Source of the DNA: Carboxylicivirga agarovorans
Lineage (GTDB): Bacteria > Bacteroidota > Bacteroidia > Bacteroidales > Marinilabiliaceae
DNA length: 64,000 nt
Direction of reading: 5' to 3'
Assembly (NCBI RefSeq): GCF_050589845.1
Contig: NZ_JBNGPA010000008.1
Location: forward strand, 171,952 to 235,951
Of the stretch, positions 9,790 to 20,108 are shown piece after piece. The position numbers and the translations under genes are program-made. The number at the start of each line of letters is the position of its first letter. The first letter of the stretch is position 1. The notes under the pieces are model-generated. The model searched no databases. It saw only the letters and a list, made by a program, of their open reading frames with translations, and was not told the DNA's origin.

Positions 9790-9797
9790 TATATTTG
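9790..9797 (+). promoter_or_regulatory. Putative -7 element (TATATTTG) of the XRE-cupin gene
   Basis: This matches the Bacteroidetes -7 consensus TAnnTTTG exactly and ends 22 bases before the ATG at 9820. I found no clear -33 TTTG, so the assignment rests on the -7 box and position. Confidence 0.4.
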
Positions 9798-9819
9798 AAA
9801 TTTCAATCATACATGACAA

Positions 9820-10374
9820 ATGGAAAGACTTGGTGAAAGAATCAAAGAAAGAAGAGAAGCTCTGGGCTTATCTTTGGGAGAGTTAAGTAATGCTGCGGGA
9901 GTTAGTGCCAGTTTACTTTCACAAATTGAACACAAAAAAGCATCACCATCATTAAATACCTTAAAATCCATTGCTAATTCCCTCAATACCACAATAGGCG
10001 CATTAGTAGGTGAAAAAGATACCATTAATAGAAATCCGGTTGTTCGTCACAATAAAAAGAAGCTTATTAAACAAACGGAATATGGCGCCATTCTTTACCA
10101 GATATCTGACTATAGTCTGGTACAAAGCATTGAAACCTACCTTGTGAGACTTGAAAGCCAGGGACACTGCAAAGACTTAACTGACAGTACAAGACACGCA
10201 CAGGAATTCTGTTATATTTTAAGCGGAGTTATTGAAATAAGTTTAAACGGCAAGTTGCATGTATTAAACCAGGGTGACAGTATTTACTTCGATTCAAACG
10301 AATTGGAAACCATCGTCAACATGCAAAACGGGGTATCGGATTTTTTATGGATGATAGCTCCGGATAAGCTATAA
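9820..10374 (+). CDS. XRE-family transcriptional regulator with C-terminal cupin domain
   Basis: The 184-residue protein has an N-terminal helix-turn-helix (about residues 6-62, ERIKERREALGLSLGELS and SLLSQIEHKKASPSL) and a cupin sensor domain (about 105-182, with EFCYILSGVIEISLNGK and LNQGDSIYFDS). Proteins of this architecture repress or activate nearby metabolic genes in response to small ligands. It is transcribed away from purK, with a promoter at 9790-9797. AT-rich repeated motifs in front of it could be its operators. The ligand and targets cannot be told from the sequence. Confidence 0.9.
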   Translation: MERLGERIKERREALGLSLGELSNAAGVSASLLSQIEHKKASPSLNTLKSIANSLNTTIGALVGEKDTINRNPVVRHNKKKLIKQTEYGAILYQISDYSLVQSIETYLVRLESQGHCKDLTDSTRHAQEFCYILSGVIEISLNGKLHVLNQGDSIYFDSNELETIVNMQNGVSDFLWMIAPDKL

Positions 10375-10627
10375 ATTTAAGTGCCTAGCTTAATTATTTA
10401 TGCTGGCATAGTCAGACAATCCATAGAAAGGTAGCTCTTGCCTGTAAATGTTGAGCATTACGATACGAGCTGGTTTATCACTTAAGAAGTTGACTAATTC
10501 AGGGGGAATGCAGGTCGTTAAGTTGGCAGGTTATCATAGCCATAGCAGATTGATTATTAAACATTTTAACAAGCGAATTAATACAAATCAATTCGTCAAC
10601 TAATATTCACCTAAATAATTCAGTTCA

Positions 10628-11038
10628 TTATGCGCCTTTGGTATCTGTAGCAAGGGCACTTTTGTATAATATGATTGCTTTCCAATCTTCAGGGTACTTT
10701 ACTTTTATTCGAAAATCGTTCTTTTCATTACTAATTATAAGAAATTGCTGAAGCAGTTTCCACATTGTATTAACCCTTTTTTCAGATAAGTCACCTAAAT
10801 CAAAGTCTAATTCAACATTATTATCCAGGCTTTTAAAAGTTAGATTGCTATCCGTTAAAAACAACATTCCTCTCACCTTATCTTTCGAAAACATAACGGT
10901 TGCTTTCCCCTCCAGTATAGCATGTTCCATATATACCCTTTCTTTCTTCTTAACTCTAATACTAATTCGAATAAATACAGCTAAAATAGCCATAAAAGTC
11001 GTCAAATAGATAGCCCCCAGGTAATCGATTAGTATCAT
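10628..11038 (-). CDS. Small membrane protein with GRAM/PH-like cytoplasmic domain
   Basis: The 136-residue product has one N-terminal membrane helix (about residues 5-28, YLGAIYLTTFMAILAVFIRI), a basic stop-transfer RVKKKER, and a beta-rich domain with AILEGKATVMF and RGMLFLTDSNLTFKS, which resembles the GRAM/PH-type strands of small Bacteroidetes proteins. No function can be assigned. It follows the giant S8 protease, but a hairpin at 11077-11119 separates them, so it may be its own transcript. Confidence 0.6.
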   Translation of the reverse strand: MILIDYLGAIYLTTFMAILAVFIRISIRVKKKERVYMEHAILEGKATVMFSKDKVRGMLFLTDSNLTFKSLDNNVELDFDLGDLSEKRVNTMWKLLQQFLIISNEKNDFRIKVKYPEDWKAIILYKSALATDTKGA

Positions 11039-11076
11039 ACTTATGCAATTTTAGCGATTTGATTATAAACAATAGG

Positions 11077-11119
11077 GCTAGGGGGAGGTTTCCGGCATGA
11101 ATACTCCCCCCACCCTAGC
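11077..11119 (-). terminator. GC-rich hairpin after the S8 protease gene
   Basis: GCTAGGGGGAG pairs imperfectly with CTCCCCC plus CTAGC across a loop of about 16 bases. On the minus strand it lies just beyond the protease stop codon and is followed by CCTATTGTTT, a poor T run. It could be a weak terminator or an mRNA-protecting hairpin. Confidence 0.45.
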
Positions 11120-11133
11120 AGGCTAGCTTAAAA

Positions 11134-14100
11134 TTATCCTACTATAACTAACCTTTCTGTCATTTTTGTTTTACCATCAATATGAATGACGATAGTATAT
11201 ACACCCGGAGCTAATCCGTTCACATTAACAAACTTCACGACATTTCCTTTATCCAATGTTTCATTGAACAGGGTCTTTACCTTTATACCGCTCATTGAGT
11301 ATAGTTCGCAAGAGATATGCGCTTTCTCCTCCAGTGAAAAGCTTACCGATGTGCTTCCCGATTCTACAGGATTTGGTGAGACAGCCAATTCTCCTGATTC
11401 CGGTTCATAATCAAACATATTCTGCTCATCTCCTGACTCGCCATCGAGCACATAAACATATGATCCATAAATTGAGAAGCCATTGGGCTTTCCATCATCA
11501 GCCCCAAATACAATAAAACCTACACCTGTCTGAAGTGGATGCATGGTAATGTACCGGTAACCCAAGGCTAAATCATAAACTGCCGGAGTATAGTTGCCTG
11601 ACAGAATCCTTAGCTCGTCACCATCGGGGTCGGTAAATAAATCCTTCACATCTATGGTAATTCCTTCGGGGTTACCCATATACAGGAAGAATTCTTCAAA
11701 ACCCGGTTTTAATACCGGTGCACGATTCACATCATTTACCTGAATGCGCAAAACATCTTTTGTCCTGTTGCCTGAAGCATCAGTTAAGGTAATATCCAAC
11801 TCATATAGTCCACTGCTTTCATACCCTGTTTCCAGGCGTATTTTAGCCAGCTCATTACTTACCTGCTCATAGCTGATATCAATGGAGTCACCATAGGTGT
11901 TTGTTAGCTCAAACAACAGGTCTTCACCTTCATGATCGGTAAAGTAGTAATTATACTCCTTTACGTCCAGCTCCAATATATTAAGAGTATCTGCATACTC
12001 GTTGGGTCGGTATGTAAACACTGGCTGACCATTCACCTGCAGGTTGATATTGAATAAATCTTTTGGATAATTAATATCATTCGAATTGACAGTTACAGTA
12101 CCAATATGCTCACCTTTGCTTGCAAACTGAGGCTTGATGACTGCAGTAATAGTATCTGCACCGTTTGCCCCAATCTCTCCAGTCATCTGATCAAGTGTTA
12201 ACCACTGACCTTCACCTCCGGCGGTAACAGGACGAATTTTCCACATCTGTTTCATTATCGGGTACTTCTGCCAGTATATGACCGAATCACTTTGTTCTGT
12301 AATAGGCTTTCCATCTTCATAAACATACCACCTGTTAATGCCTACCCACGACTTATCAAACATTTCATCATCATCGGGCCCTGCTGTATCGTATCCCGGT
12401 TGCGAAGATGGTGGTAAAATAGTAATGAAGAATGTTTCATTAGGTGGAATACTTATAGGTTCTTTAAGCTTATAGTAAACCCATTCTTTGTTTATCACCT
12501 CTGTTACGGTAAAATACTGCTCAAGAGCTAACTCCCCCCTGTCTCCGATAACATCTTCTTCGAACTCCTGGTTTATACCCACACCAGGCTGGTCACCGCC
12601 AACCCATATACGGATCAATACACGAGAGTTAACTTCTTTAATGATGGTATTACTCTTAACATGAGTCAGGTAAAAGCCTTCCTCCGGAGCTGTATATTCA
12701 GTGCACTCATAAAATCGACTGTGACCAGTCATCGACTGAAAGTAACCATCCGCCTCATCATCGTAATGATCAACTTTCATCTCATCTACAATAACAGGAG
12801 CTTCCAGACTTGTAACACCTTTCTCATCGATAATGCCAGGGTATTCACCTAATGCGAGTGCTGGCTTCACAGCCGGACTTAATTCATAGCGAAGACTTGT
12901 AACTCCCTTGTTCTCAATTACAAACTGATACGCTTCCTCCTCAGACTCAAGGGCTTTAAGCGTCTGATCTTCAGCACTCCATGCAAAAAGAGGTGTTTCA
13001 ACAATATTGGCCGATACGACCGTGCGCGTATCATCCATAGTGCCTTTCCATATCCACTCGTCATCAACAGCACCTAATTCTTCAAAAAATGCAACAGCCC
13101 TTACAACAAATGTTTCCCATGGGTTTATTTTGATTGACGGCACCAATCGACCGCCAAAGTTCACCTCAAACTTATTGCCTTCAGCGTCATACAAGTCAAT
13201 CTTACCAATGTTTGAACTTACTAAGTTAGTCACCTCAAGAATCCCATGCCCCTCATTCTTAAGACTTATCAATGTCTCTTTGCTGCAAGCAGGTTCAAGA
13301 ATAACTTCGCCGTAATCTATTGTATCATTCACCAACAAGGTTTTAGAACCCGATGTCACATTTAACTCTACTGGTATTTCAACCCACTCCTGTGCCTGGC
13401 TATTGGTAGCCATCACAATTGTATCAACATAGTTACCAGGCATATAAAATGCCTCTGCAGATAATTCAAGCTCCAGATCAATTTCCTCATTAGGAGACAA
13501 AACATTTTGAGTTGGTGCTGTGAGTGCCACTGAAGTGCTATCGGCAATCGTTGCCCAATTCATAATGTAGCTTTTATCTATCACCACCATTTCTTCCTCA
13601 TCAGGACTTTCGATACCATACACCATAATGCCCGACCATTGTTCTATGTCTTTGTAGTGGAAATAGATGCTACCATCATCAACAATTTCTGCCTGGAAGG
13701 TGACTTTGCCTCCAGAACCGGCATCTCCTGAATGTTGCTCCCACTGGAAATATACCCTGTCCTCTTCTTTACAGACATACACTCCCCCATTGACCCGGTC
13801 TGGAGTTAATTGAGTCATAAAAGGAGCTATCGTTCCACTGATTCCATCATCCTTTTTAAAGATAATGGTTGTTAAATCATCCATGGGCTGATTAACAGCC
13901 AGGTAACCATTCTTCGATACATATACCGTATCATATAGTTCACCATAATATGGGAACTGGAATGGCAATGCCACAATGGTAGCACGCGCATGTGATGGTT
14001 CAATCAATGTACCTGTTTCCTTAATGTCTTTCCATTTGAAGAAGTTTAAACGGTCATCACTATCTTCCCATTTGTAGCCATAGTCATCAACAATAGCATC

Positions 14101-17100
14101 TTCATTGCGTCCTGCACCCGGATGCACATTGGCACCGTATACATGTCCAATGGCTGAGTTTTTGAAGAAATACTCCAGGTTTACCTGGTCATTGGTGTTA
14201 GTCAGCTTAAAAGGTACTCGCACCGTTTCTCCAGCCTTGACAGTGGCACTTACAGGAAGCGTAATAGTCAAATCGAAATCCGGATCAATATCTGCACGGG
14301 CCAATAATCTGACGACTTTACTTTGACCATTAGAAAAATTAATGGTTGCCATGCTTTCAAGCTCTCCTGCAGCAACAGGTCGGTAGTGTACCGGAATACG
14401 TTTTTCAGATAAGCCTGCAATGCTTAAGGGATAGGATATATTACTTGTGAAATCAGCATGAGTAAATACTATGCTGCTAATGTCACCGGAACCATAAGCA
14501 TCATTATAAACAGACAGGTATTTTGTAGCCGTTTGACCAATATGAACATCTTCAAAATCCAGGGTGTCGGCCGCTGAAAAATTGCCCGTACCGGTAACTG
14601 TAATGCTTAAAGGCAGCTTCTGTATTCCTTCTTTCGCATCACTTTCTATCATTAAGGTATCTTTGTAAACACCATTACCCAATAGCAACACATCAGGCTG
14701 AACGGTAACAGGTATGGAGACTGACTGGCCTCGTGCCACCTTACTCTTAACACTCCTCTCAACACCAATGGCAGAACTACGGTTGGTCGGCTCAAAGCGT
14801 ACTACTGAATTATTGGTGATTACATGAGTATCGTTGTAATGCTTAAAGTAGACGCTGTCATTAAGAGTGGAGCCAATCATACCCACTTCATATACAGCAT
14901 TCTCTTCATTCAATAGCTGCTCCACATCTTTATAGCGGTATTCAATCGTACCATCACGAAATATCACCATCTGATACTTCGTTTTCAGGCCTTCTAATTC
15001 TTTGTATGAACTTGACACTGCCTTTGCCTCAACCGTAAATACTTCTCTGTCTCCAAAGCTATAATGGTAAAAGTTTTCTATACGATTATCGGCACCATTC
15101 AATTTCAAGCCATATAGCATCGTTGTTCCTGAAATTGCCCCGAAAAATGATATATTACCACTAATACCTGACACAGCAATATCCGTCATTTTATCGAAGA
15201 ATGGCACTGCTTGTTGAAAATCTAATGGCTTTGTCCAGATTTGAGCCATCGGATACCTGTTTGCATACGACTCAATATCGTCCCAGGCATATTCTAAAGG
15301 ATCTACAGCATCAAACGATGAACGTATCTTATAGTTAAGTTTTGTCGTCAGTTTACCGCCAGCCATATGAGGCAGGTAATTAGCCGATAAATCATAATTT
15401 AGCTCGTTACCATTACCGGTATTCGTAATGCTAAGGTCAATTGTTGCCTGTTGGCCGGCTTGCACACTTACTGTGGTTGCATTTAATGTTGCCGATATAG
15501 ATGGCGACTCATAAGCAATCATCTCAGTAATCAGATCCACATCTCCCACATTGCTCACAAGCGTGGCAGTCTCGCTAAATGCTCCCGGCATTTCTGTATT
15601 AAATACAAAAGGTATCTCTGCAATCTGCCCAGGTAAAACCATTATGGTATCAGCAAAATCTTTCTGAAACTCACTTAGGCTAAAGTTCAAATCATACACT
15701 TTCAAAGTATCTAAACCTGCATTCTCAATCGCATAAGTATTTTTATCATCTATATCGGTTCCTCCCTGAAACTTATATACATTTTCAACTTTTGCTTTCG
15801 CTGTCTGTCCGCTTACATTAATCATCACATCAATGTTAATACCCGGACGAAAGACGTCACTGGTAACAACACTAAGCGATGATAAGTGCTTACCATTTTT
15901 TAGTGTCTGAGCATCAACGATAAGTTCAACATCCATAATTTCACCTGCTTTTATTGAACCGTTGACAGGATCAATAAAGGTATTTGCACCATTTTCACCA
16001 GATGATAACACTGACAAAACAGGAACCTTGGGCCCAATAACTTTCCAGGCAGGGATATAGCTTTGTCCGTAATCATTCGATGCGAAAAAAGTATCGGGAA
16101 TATAAGTAGACTCCTGTATTACTAAAGGCTGAAACTCTTCCTTAGGAAAATGCAGCACTACCCAATAGGTTTCTTTTTCACGCATAATCTGCGGTTGATA
16201 CAAAGGAATACGGCGATTCATAATAACATTTGTTGTATCGCTGTAATACTTTTGCATGTATACCATCTGAGCATCTTCCAGTGTTTCTCCTTTCTTTAAT
16301 TCAATAACAACAGGTTTCTCCTTTTGCGTTAATGCCATCATACACTCTATATGAGTAATGTTCATTGGTGCATTGAACCTGGTAGCGAAAATAAGGCCCA
16401 CATTAGGGTTTCCTGAACCAACAAGGCTCAAACGCCCCCATTCGTTATTATAGTCAAAGCCATCGCGAAAGACAGTGCGATCATTTTTCCAATGGTCAAA
16501 ATTATCGGATGCAATGCTGGTACTCTTAAGTCCCATTTGCGGAGCCTGTTCTGTGTCAGCTAAAGACAGTATGGCTGCTTGTTGTGCTTGCTCTTCCAAT
16601 AATTCTTTTTGAATTTCCTCCACCTGATCACGCCAGTATTCAGTCTCGTTTACGGTCTGACTGTTCCAATAAACCACTCCTTCCCCAACATTTGAGAATT
16701 GAAGCATTTTACGAACCACGCGCGACGCTGTCACATCCAAATCAACTTCAACATAACGTGTTGACTCTCTAAACTTAGGAGCATCACTTGTTGTTACCTT
16801 CAGAATATTTGATATTTCAGAGATATTCTCATAACGATCTAAAGACTTAATGGCAAAATAGTAATCGGTAAGTTTACTAAAGCCTGATAAGGTAACCTCA
16901 ACTTCAGAGCCTGCTTCAAAAATACTGTTAAACTGAATGAGACTCTGCTCTTCAAAGTTTCTAACCGTAATGGGTTCACTACTGACAGCCAACCTGTATG
17001 CCACCGGTTGAAAGTCATCTTCATCAGCTGGCACCGTCCAGCCTATGCGTACCTGATTATGAAACACATCTATTGCCCTTAAGTCATCAATTGGATCAGG

Positions 17101-18639
17101 AGGCAACTGAAGATCCTCAGAAAGTACATTCAACGCATTAAGGTTCCCTACTCCCATTTTATCCTTGTGGTCAAATGTAAACGGGGTAGCAGAGTTATAC
17201 ATATTCCTGATCAGATCATCGGGTGTATATGATGAATTACCAAAGCGAGAAACCATCAATGCAGCCACACCTGAGGCATGCGGACAAGCCATTGATGTAC
17301 CTTGTAAAAAACCATAATCGTTACCAGGCAAGGTACTTAGAACCATTCCTTCATTGCCATACGTCTTATCTCCACCCGGTGCTGAGATATCAACCCAATC
17401 GGCATAATTACTGTATGCAGCTCTGTCTCCGGTGGGGCCTGTTGAAGCAACAGCAACAACTTCAGGAAAAGCACCCGGATAGTGTTCATGGTCAGAAGCA
17501 GAGTTACCGGCTGCAAAAAACACAACACCCCCCTTCATGGGACTACCCTCGTACTGGCCTGCTTCAGCAATAAAATATTTAATTGCATCGTAAACCAGCG
17601 GATCAAAATAACCGGGGCTTGTATACCCCCATGAGTTCTGACTAATTACAGCACCGTTATCGGCACTGTAGATAAGAGCCGCTTCAAAGTCACCACTTCC
17701 GCCAACACGGTCATCGTAAACCTGACAGCTCATGATGCGTACACCATTATCTCCACTGCCGTCTCCACCGGCAACTCCGGCCACTCCGATACCATTGTTA
17801 GACACTGCACCAACCGTTCCTGCAACATGTGTTCCGTGTACATCACCTGTTACGGGACCTCCCATTACAAAGTTTACGCCATGTATATCATCCACATAAC
17901 CATTTTGGTCATCATCAACACCCTCTTCGCCATTTAGCTCGGCTTCATTTACCCATAGGTTATCTTTCAAATCTTCGTGGTTTGTGTCAACACCACCATC
18001 AATAACAGCAACAATGACATTGCTTTGCCCAACTTCTTTAGCCCAAGCTTTTGTCAGGTCAATATCCACGTTTGCAGTTCCAATGGTACCATCGTTTTCG
18101 TAATGCCACTGCTGATGCAAAAGCGGATCATTAAATTCAACGGCTGCCGTTGACTTTAAGCCATGAGCATTTTTTCCGCTTACAACTTTTCCTTTAGACA
18201 TGATAGAGTCTATGTTTATAGGGAAAGCCTTGCCTTGTGAAGTAACTTTTTTATATAAAGGAACTGCCATTGCAACCTCATCAAGTGAAGAATAGAATTC
18301 TAACAAGGCATTCGGGCTGGTTTGTTGATCAAAATCCAATTCAAACCATAGGTGAAAGCCATACTCACGGTGTTTTTTCTCATGCTTAACAGAGAAAGGA
18401 ATTACCCGTTGAATACGTGTAATACCCATTTGCTTATTCAAGTCATCTATACTCTCAAGCCCCAACAGTTGATCGCTGGTACCCATGCTTGCTGACTTTA
18501 AGCCACTCACTTCGTGTAATACTTCTTGCTTTAGTTTAATACGAAGTTTTCCATAAACAACATCTTCTTCTGTTTGAGCGCTGATTGTAGCACATAACAG
18601 TAAGAAAGCAGTTATCAGTATATTTATATAATGCTTCAT
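11134..18639 (-). CDS. Giant T9SS-exported subtilisin-like (S8) serine protease
   Basis: The start at 18639 (MKHYINIL) is preferred because it gives a clean signal peptide and avoids overlap with the upstream gene; 24 bases further upstream is an alternative. The product has 2501 residues. After a propeptide region, the S8 catalytic domain shows Asp214 in VIVAVIDGGVD, His268 in HGTHVAG, oxyanion Asn379 in FFAAGNSAS and Ser449 in GTSMACPHASG. Then come a fibronectin III-like domain (about 510-610), many Ig-like/ASH-type repeats, two related segments with IEYRYKDVEQ and IYFHYKDIEQW, a cadherin-like segment, and a type A T9SS sorting domain at the end (VSPNPVESGST). It is probably surface-attached or released and active. 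It lies at the end of a SusCD operon that has no glycoside hydrolase. Confidence 0.9.
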   Translation of the reverse strand: MKHYINILITAFLLLCATISAQTEEDVVYGKLRIKLKQEVLHEVSGLKSASMGTSDQLLGLESIDDLNKQMGITRIQRVIPFSVKHEKKHREYGFHLWFELDFDQQTSPNALLEFYSSLDEVAMAVPLYKKVTSQGKAFPINIDSIMSKGKVVSGKNAHGLKSTAAVEFNDPLLHQQWHYENDGTIGTANVDIDLTKAWAKEVGQSNVIVAVIDGGVDTNHEDLKDNLWVNEAELNGEEGVDDDQNGYVDDIHGVNFVMGGPVTGDVHGTHVAGTVGAVSNNGIGVAGVAGGDGSGDNGVRIMSCQVYDDRVGGSGDFEAALIYSADNGAVISQNSWGYTSPGYFDPLVYDAIKYFIAEAGQYEGSPMKGGVVFFAAGNSASDHEHYPGAFPEVVAVASTGPTGDRAAYSNYADWVDISAPGGDKTYGNEGMVLSTLPGNDYGFLQGTSMACPHASGVAALMVSRFGNSSYTPDDLIRNMYNSATPFTFDHKDKMGVGNLNALNVLSEDLQLPPDPIDDLRAIDVFHNQVRIGWTVPADEDDFQPVAYRLAVSSEPITVRNFEEQSLIQFNSIFEAGSEVEVTLSGFSKLTDYYFAIKSLDRYENISEISNILKVTTSDAPKFRESTRYVEVDLDVTASRVVRKMLQFSNVGEGVVYWNSQTVNETEYWRDQVEEIQKELLEEQAQQAAILSLADTEQAPQMGLKSTSIASDNFDHWKNDRTVFRDGFDYNNEWGRLSLVGSGNPNVGLIFATRFNAPMNITHIECMMALTQKEKPVVIELKKGETLEDAQMVYMQKYYSDTTNVIMNRRIPLYQPQIMREKETYWVVLHFPKEEFQPLVIQESTYIPDTFFASNDYGQSYIPAWKVIGPKVPVLSVLSSGENGANTFIDPVNGSIKAGEIMDVELIVDAQTLKNGKHLSSLSVVTSDVFRPGINIDVMINVSGQTAKAKVENVYKFQGGTDIDDKNTYAIENAGLDTLKVYDLNFSLSEFQKDFADTIMVLPGQIAEIPFVFNTEMPGAFSETATLVSNVGDVDLITEMIAYESPSISATLNATTVSVQAGQQATIDLSITNTGNGNELNYDLSANYLPHMAGGKLTTKLNYKIRSSFDAVDPLEYAWDDIESYANRYPMAQIWTKPLDFQQAVPFFDKMTDIAVSGISGNISFFGAISGTTMLYGLKLNGADNRIENFYHYSFGDREVFTVEAKAVSSSYKELEGLKTKYQMVIFRDGTIEYRYKDVEQLLNEENAVYEVGMIGSTLNDSVYFKHYNDTHVITNNSVVRFEPTNRSSAIGVERSVKSKVARGQSVSIPVTVQPDVLLLGNGVYKDTLMIESDAKEGIQKLPLSITVTGTGNFSAADTLDFEDVHIGQTATKYLSVYNDAYGSGDISSIVFTHADFTSNISYPLSIAGLSEKRIPVHYRPVAAGELESMATINFSNGQSKVVRLLARADIDPDFDLTITLPVSATVKAGETVRVPFKLTNTNDQVNLEYFFKNSAIGHVYGANVHPGAGRNEDAIVDDYGYKWEDSDDRLNFFKWKDIKETGTLIEPSHARATIVALPFQFPYYGELYDTVYVSKNGYLAVNQPMDDLTTIIFKKDDGISGTIAPFMTQLTPDRVNGGVYVCKEEDRVYFQWEQHSGDAGSGGKVTFQAEIVDDGSIYFHYKDIEQWSGIMVYGIESPDEEEMVVIDKSYIMNWATIADSTSVALTAPTQNVLSPNEEIDLELELSAEAFYMPGNYVDTIVMATNSQAQEWVEIPVELNVTSGSKTLLVNDTIDYGEVILEPACSKETLISLKNEGHGILEVTNLVSSNIGKIDLYDAEGNKFEVNFGGRLVPSIKINPWETFVVRAVAFFEELGAVDDEWIWKGTMDDTRTVVSANIVETPLFAWSAEDQTLKALESEEEAYQFVIENKGVTSLRYELSPAVKPALALGEYPGIIDEKGVTSLEAPVIVDEMKVDHYDDEADGYFQSMTGHSRFYECTEYTAPEEGFYLTHVKSNTIIKEVNSRVLIRIWVGGDQPGVGINQEFEEDVIGDRGELALEQYFTVTEVINKEWVYYKLKEPISIPPNETFFITILPPSSQPGYDTAGPDDDEMFDKSWVGINRWYVYEDGKPITEQSDSVIYWQKYPIMKQMWKIRPVTAGGEGQWLTLDQMTGEIGANGADTITAVIKPQFASKGEHIGTVTVNSNDINYPKDLFNINLQVNGQPVFTYRPNEYADTLNILELDVKEYNYYFTDHEGEDLLFELTNTYGDSIDISYEQVSNELAKIRLETGYESSGLYELDITLTDASGNRTKDVLRIQVNDVNRAPVLKPGFEEFFLYMGNPEGITIDVKDLFTDPDGDELRILSGNYTPAVYDLALGYRYITMHPLQTGVGFIVFGADDGKPNGFSIYGSYVYVLDGESGDEQNMFDYEPESGELAVSPNPVESGSTSVSFSLEEKAHISCELYSMSGIKVKTLFNETLDKGNVVKFVNVNGLAPGVYTIVIHIDGKTKMTERLVIVG

Positions 18640-18649
18640 TTTCAAATAA

Positions 18650-20098
18650 TTAGTTGATATCACGTATCGCTCTCACACTAAATCCTGACCAGAAAGCACT
18701 GACTCTGATTTGTTGATGCCCACCCCCGGTACCATTAACCAGCGCAATAGCTATAGCTGAAAAGTCTCTTTCAAAATAGTTTGATGTCCAGAGAACACAA
18801 GCCTCATCCTGCTGTTGAAAAACATCACGCGCGTCGGGGTTATTATTGCTTTGTCCTGCCATCCCGGCAAAGACAAGCTCTAAACCGGATTCTCCACCTT
18901 CAATCATATCACTATAAGCAAAAGAACCGCCTAAGAAGGCTACTAATTCTTCATAGTCTTCATTGGTAGGTAAGCGCCATTCAGGAGGAAGCGCATCCAT
19001 TGCTCCATACCAATTATACAAACGTCCGTAACGCTTTCTGTCTTCATCGGTTTCAATAGCATATCCATCTATGATTATGGCACGGTAAGACTGGCCATAG
19101 TACCACGAACGACCATATTGTGAAAAGGAAGCATTGTAGTTCAGATTATCAGCAAACCACTGTTTTCCATTTAATTCCACATATCGGTATTTTTGCCCAT
19201 CACGCGGATCGGTATATACCCCCCACTTACCCCTGAAACGAAGATCTAAGGTGTCACTTGAGGTATATTCATTCACACTTACATTCCATACCAGGCGGTA
19301 ATTGGTATCTACAGTTCCGCTAAAGAGCGATTTCGCATCGCTTGTACTTAATACTGTACCATTTTCGCCATCTAATATTGTCCATGACCCTGTTGCTCCG
19401 GCCGGTAATTGGGCATCCAGATTATAGTAACGTACTTCTTCCCTACCTCCTGTAATAATATCTGTATTATCATCTCCGGCCCAGGCTTTTAAAGTGCTTG
19501 TATAAAAGGAACGCTCGATATACGCCGTTTTAGATCCAAATGTCATGGTCCAACGCACTTTGTATTGCGTCTCGGCTTTACCAACGAAACCGGCTTTCGC
19601 ATCATTTGGGTTCAGTATCTGACCACCTTCACCTTCAATGATCGACCATTCACCTGTTTCTCCAAATTCAGGCGCCATTGCATCCAGATAAACTGACACA
19701 TTACCCAATAATGTGTCAGGCAATTCTGTTTTCATGGCCACTATCATCTCACGAAATGAAACGGTGATTTCAGAAACAGAGTACTTATCACCCTGTTTTA
19801 CTTCCCAGCCAAGAACATAATGCTCTCCAGGCTCTCCGAAAAACATGGTCTTCGGATTGTTTACTTCTTCAAATCGCCCATTTTTGCCTTTGAACATATA
19901 CCATGTTCCTACCTGCCCATTTTCAGGCATCAATGCGTCCAGCTTTACACTATAACCCTCTGTTGCCATATCAGAAAAGCTTCGTCCGGCATCTGCGTCA
20001 ATATTGACTTCTTCAACCTCTTTATCACATGCCAACAGCATAAGTAAAGCACAAGCGATAAGGAAGCTACTTTTAATTGTTTCTATCCCTCTGTTCAT
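18650..20098 (-). CDS. Surface lipoprotein with Ig/PKD-like repeats and FISUMP domain
   Basis: The ATG at 20098 is chosen over 20134 because it gives a lipoprotein signal (ALLMLLAC, Cys near residue 24) and leaves a 10-base gap from susD instead of an overlap. Three related repeats of about 85 residues follow, each with a pattern like GSWTILDGENGTVLS and GTVDTNYRLVWNVS. The C-terminal 180 residues form a FISUMP domain (Fibrobacter major-paralogue type): YRYVELNGKQWFADNLNYN, YGRLYNWYGAM, WRLPTNEDYEEL and a final FSVRAIRD. FISUMP domains are common on surface lipoproteins of Bacteroidetes and Fibrobacter, with no known reaction. Binding of an extracellular partner is an inference. Confidence 0.85.
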   Translation of the reverse strand: MNRGIETIKSSFLIACALLMLLACDKEVEEVNIDADAGRSFSDMATEGYSVKLDALMPENGQVGTWYMFKGKNGRFEEVNNPKTMFFGEPGEHYVLGWEVKQGDKYSVSEITVSFREMIVAMKTELPDTLLGNVSVYLDAMAPEFGETGEWSIIEGEGGQILNPNDAKAGFVGKAETQYKVRWTMTFGSKTAYIERSFYTSTLKAWAGDDNTDIITGGREEVRYYNLDAQLPAGATGSWTILDGENGTVLSTSDAKSLFSGTVDTNYRLVWNVSVNEYTSSDTLDLRFRGKWGVYTDPRDGQKYRYVELNGKQWFADNLNYNASFSQYGRSWYYGQSYRAIIIDGYAIETDEDRKRYGRLYNWYGAMDALPPEWRLPTNEDYEELVAFLGGSFAYSDMIEGGESGLELVFAGMAGQSNNNPDARDVFQQQDEACVLWTSNYFERDFSAIAIALVNGTGGGHQQIRVSAFWSGFSVRAIRDIN

Positions 20099-20108
20099 AA
20101 CATCCTGT

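Larger units (their letters stand above)
9406..9819. other. Divergent intergenic region between purK and the XRE-cupin gene
   Basis: It contains a possible tiny lipoprotein gene (9459-9566, minus), a very AT-rich stretch with four related AATATTTAATATT-like motifs (about 9616, 9645, 9731, 9773), and a TAnnTTTG element at 9790-9797 serving the plus strand. Confidence 0.5.
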
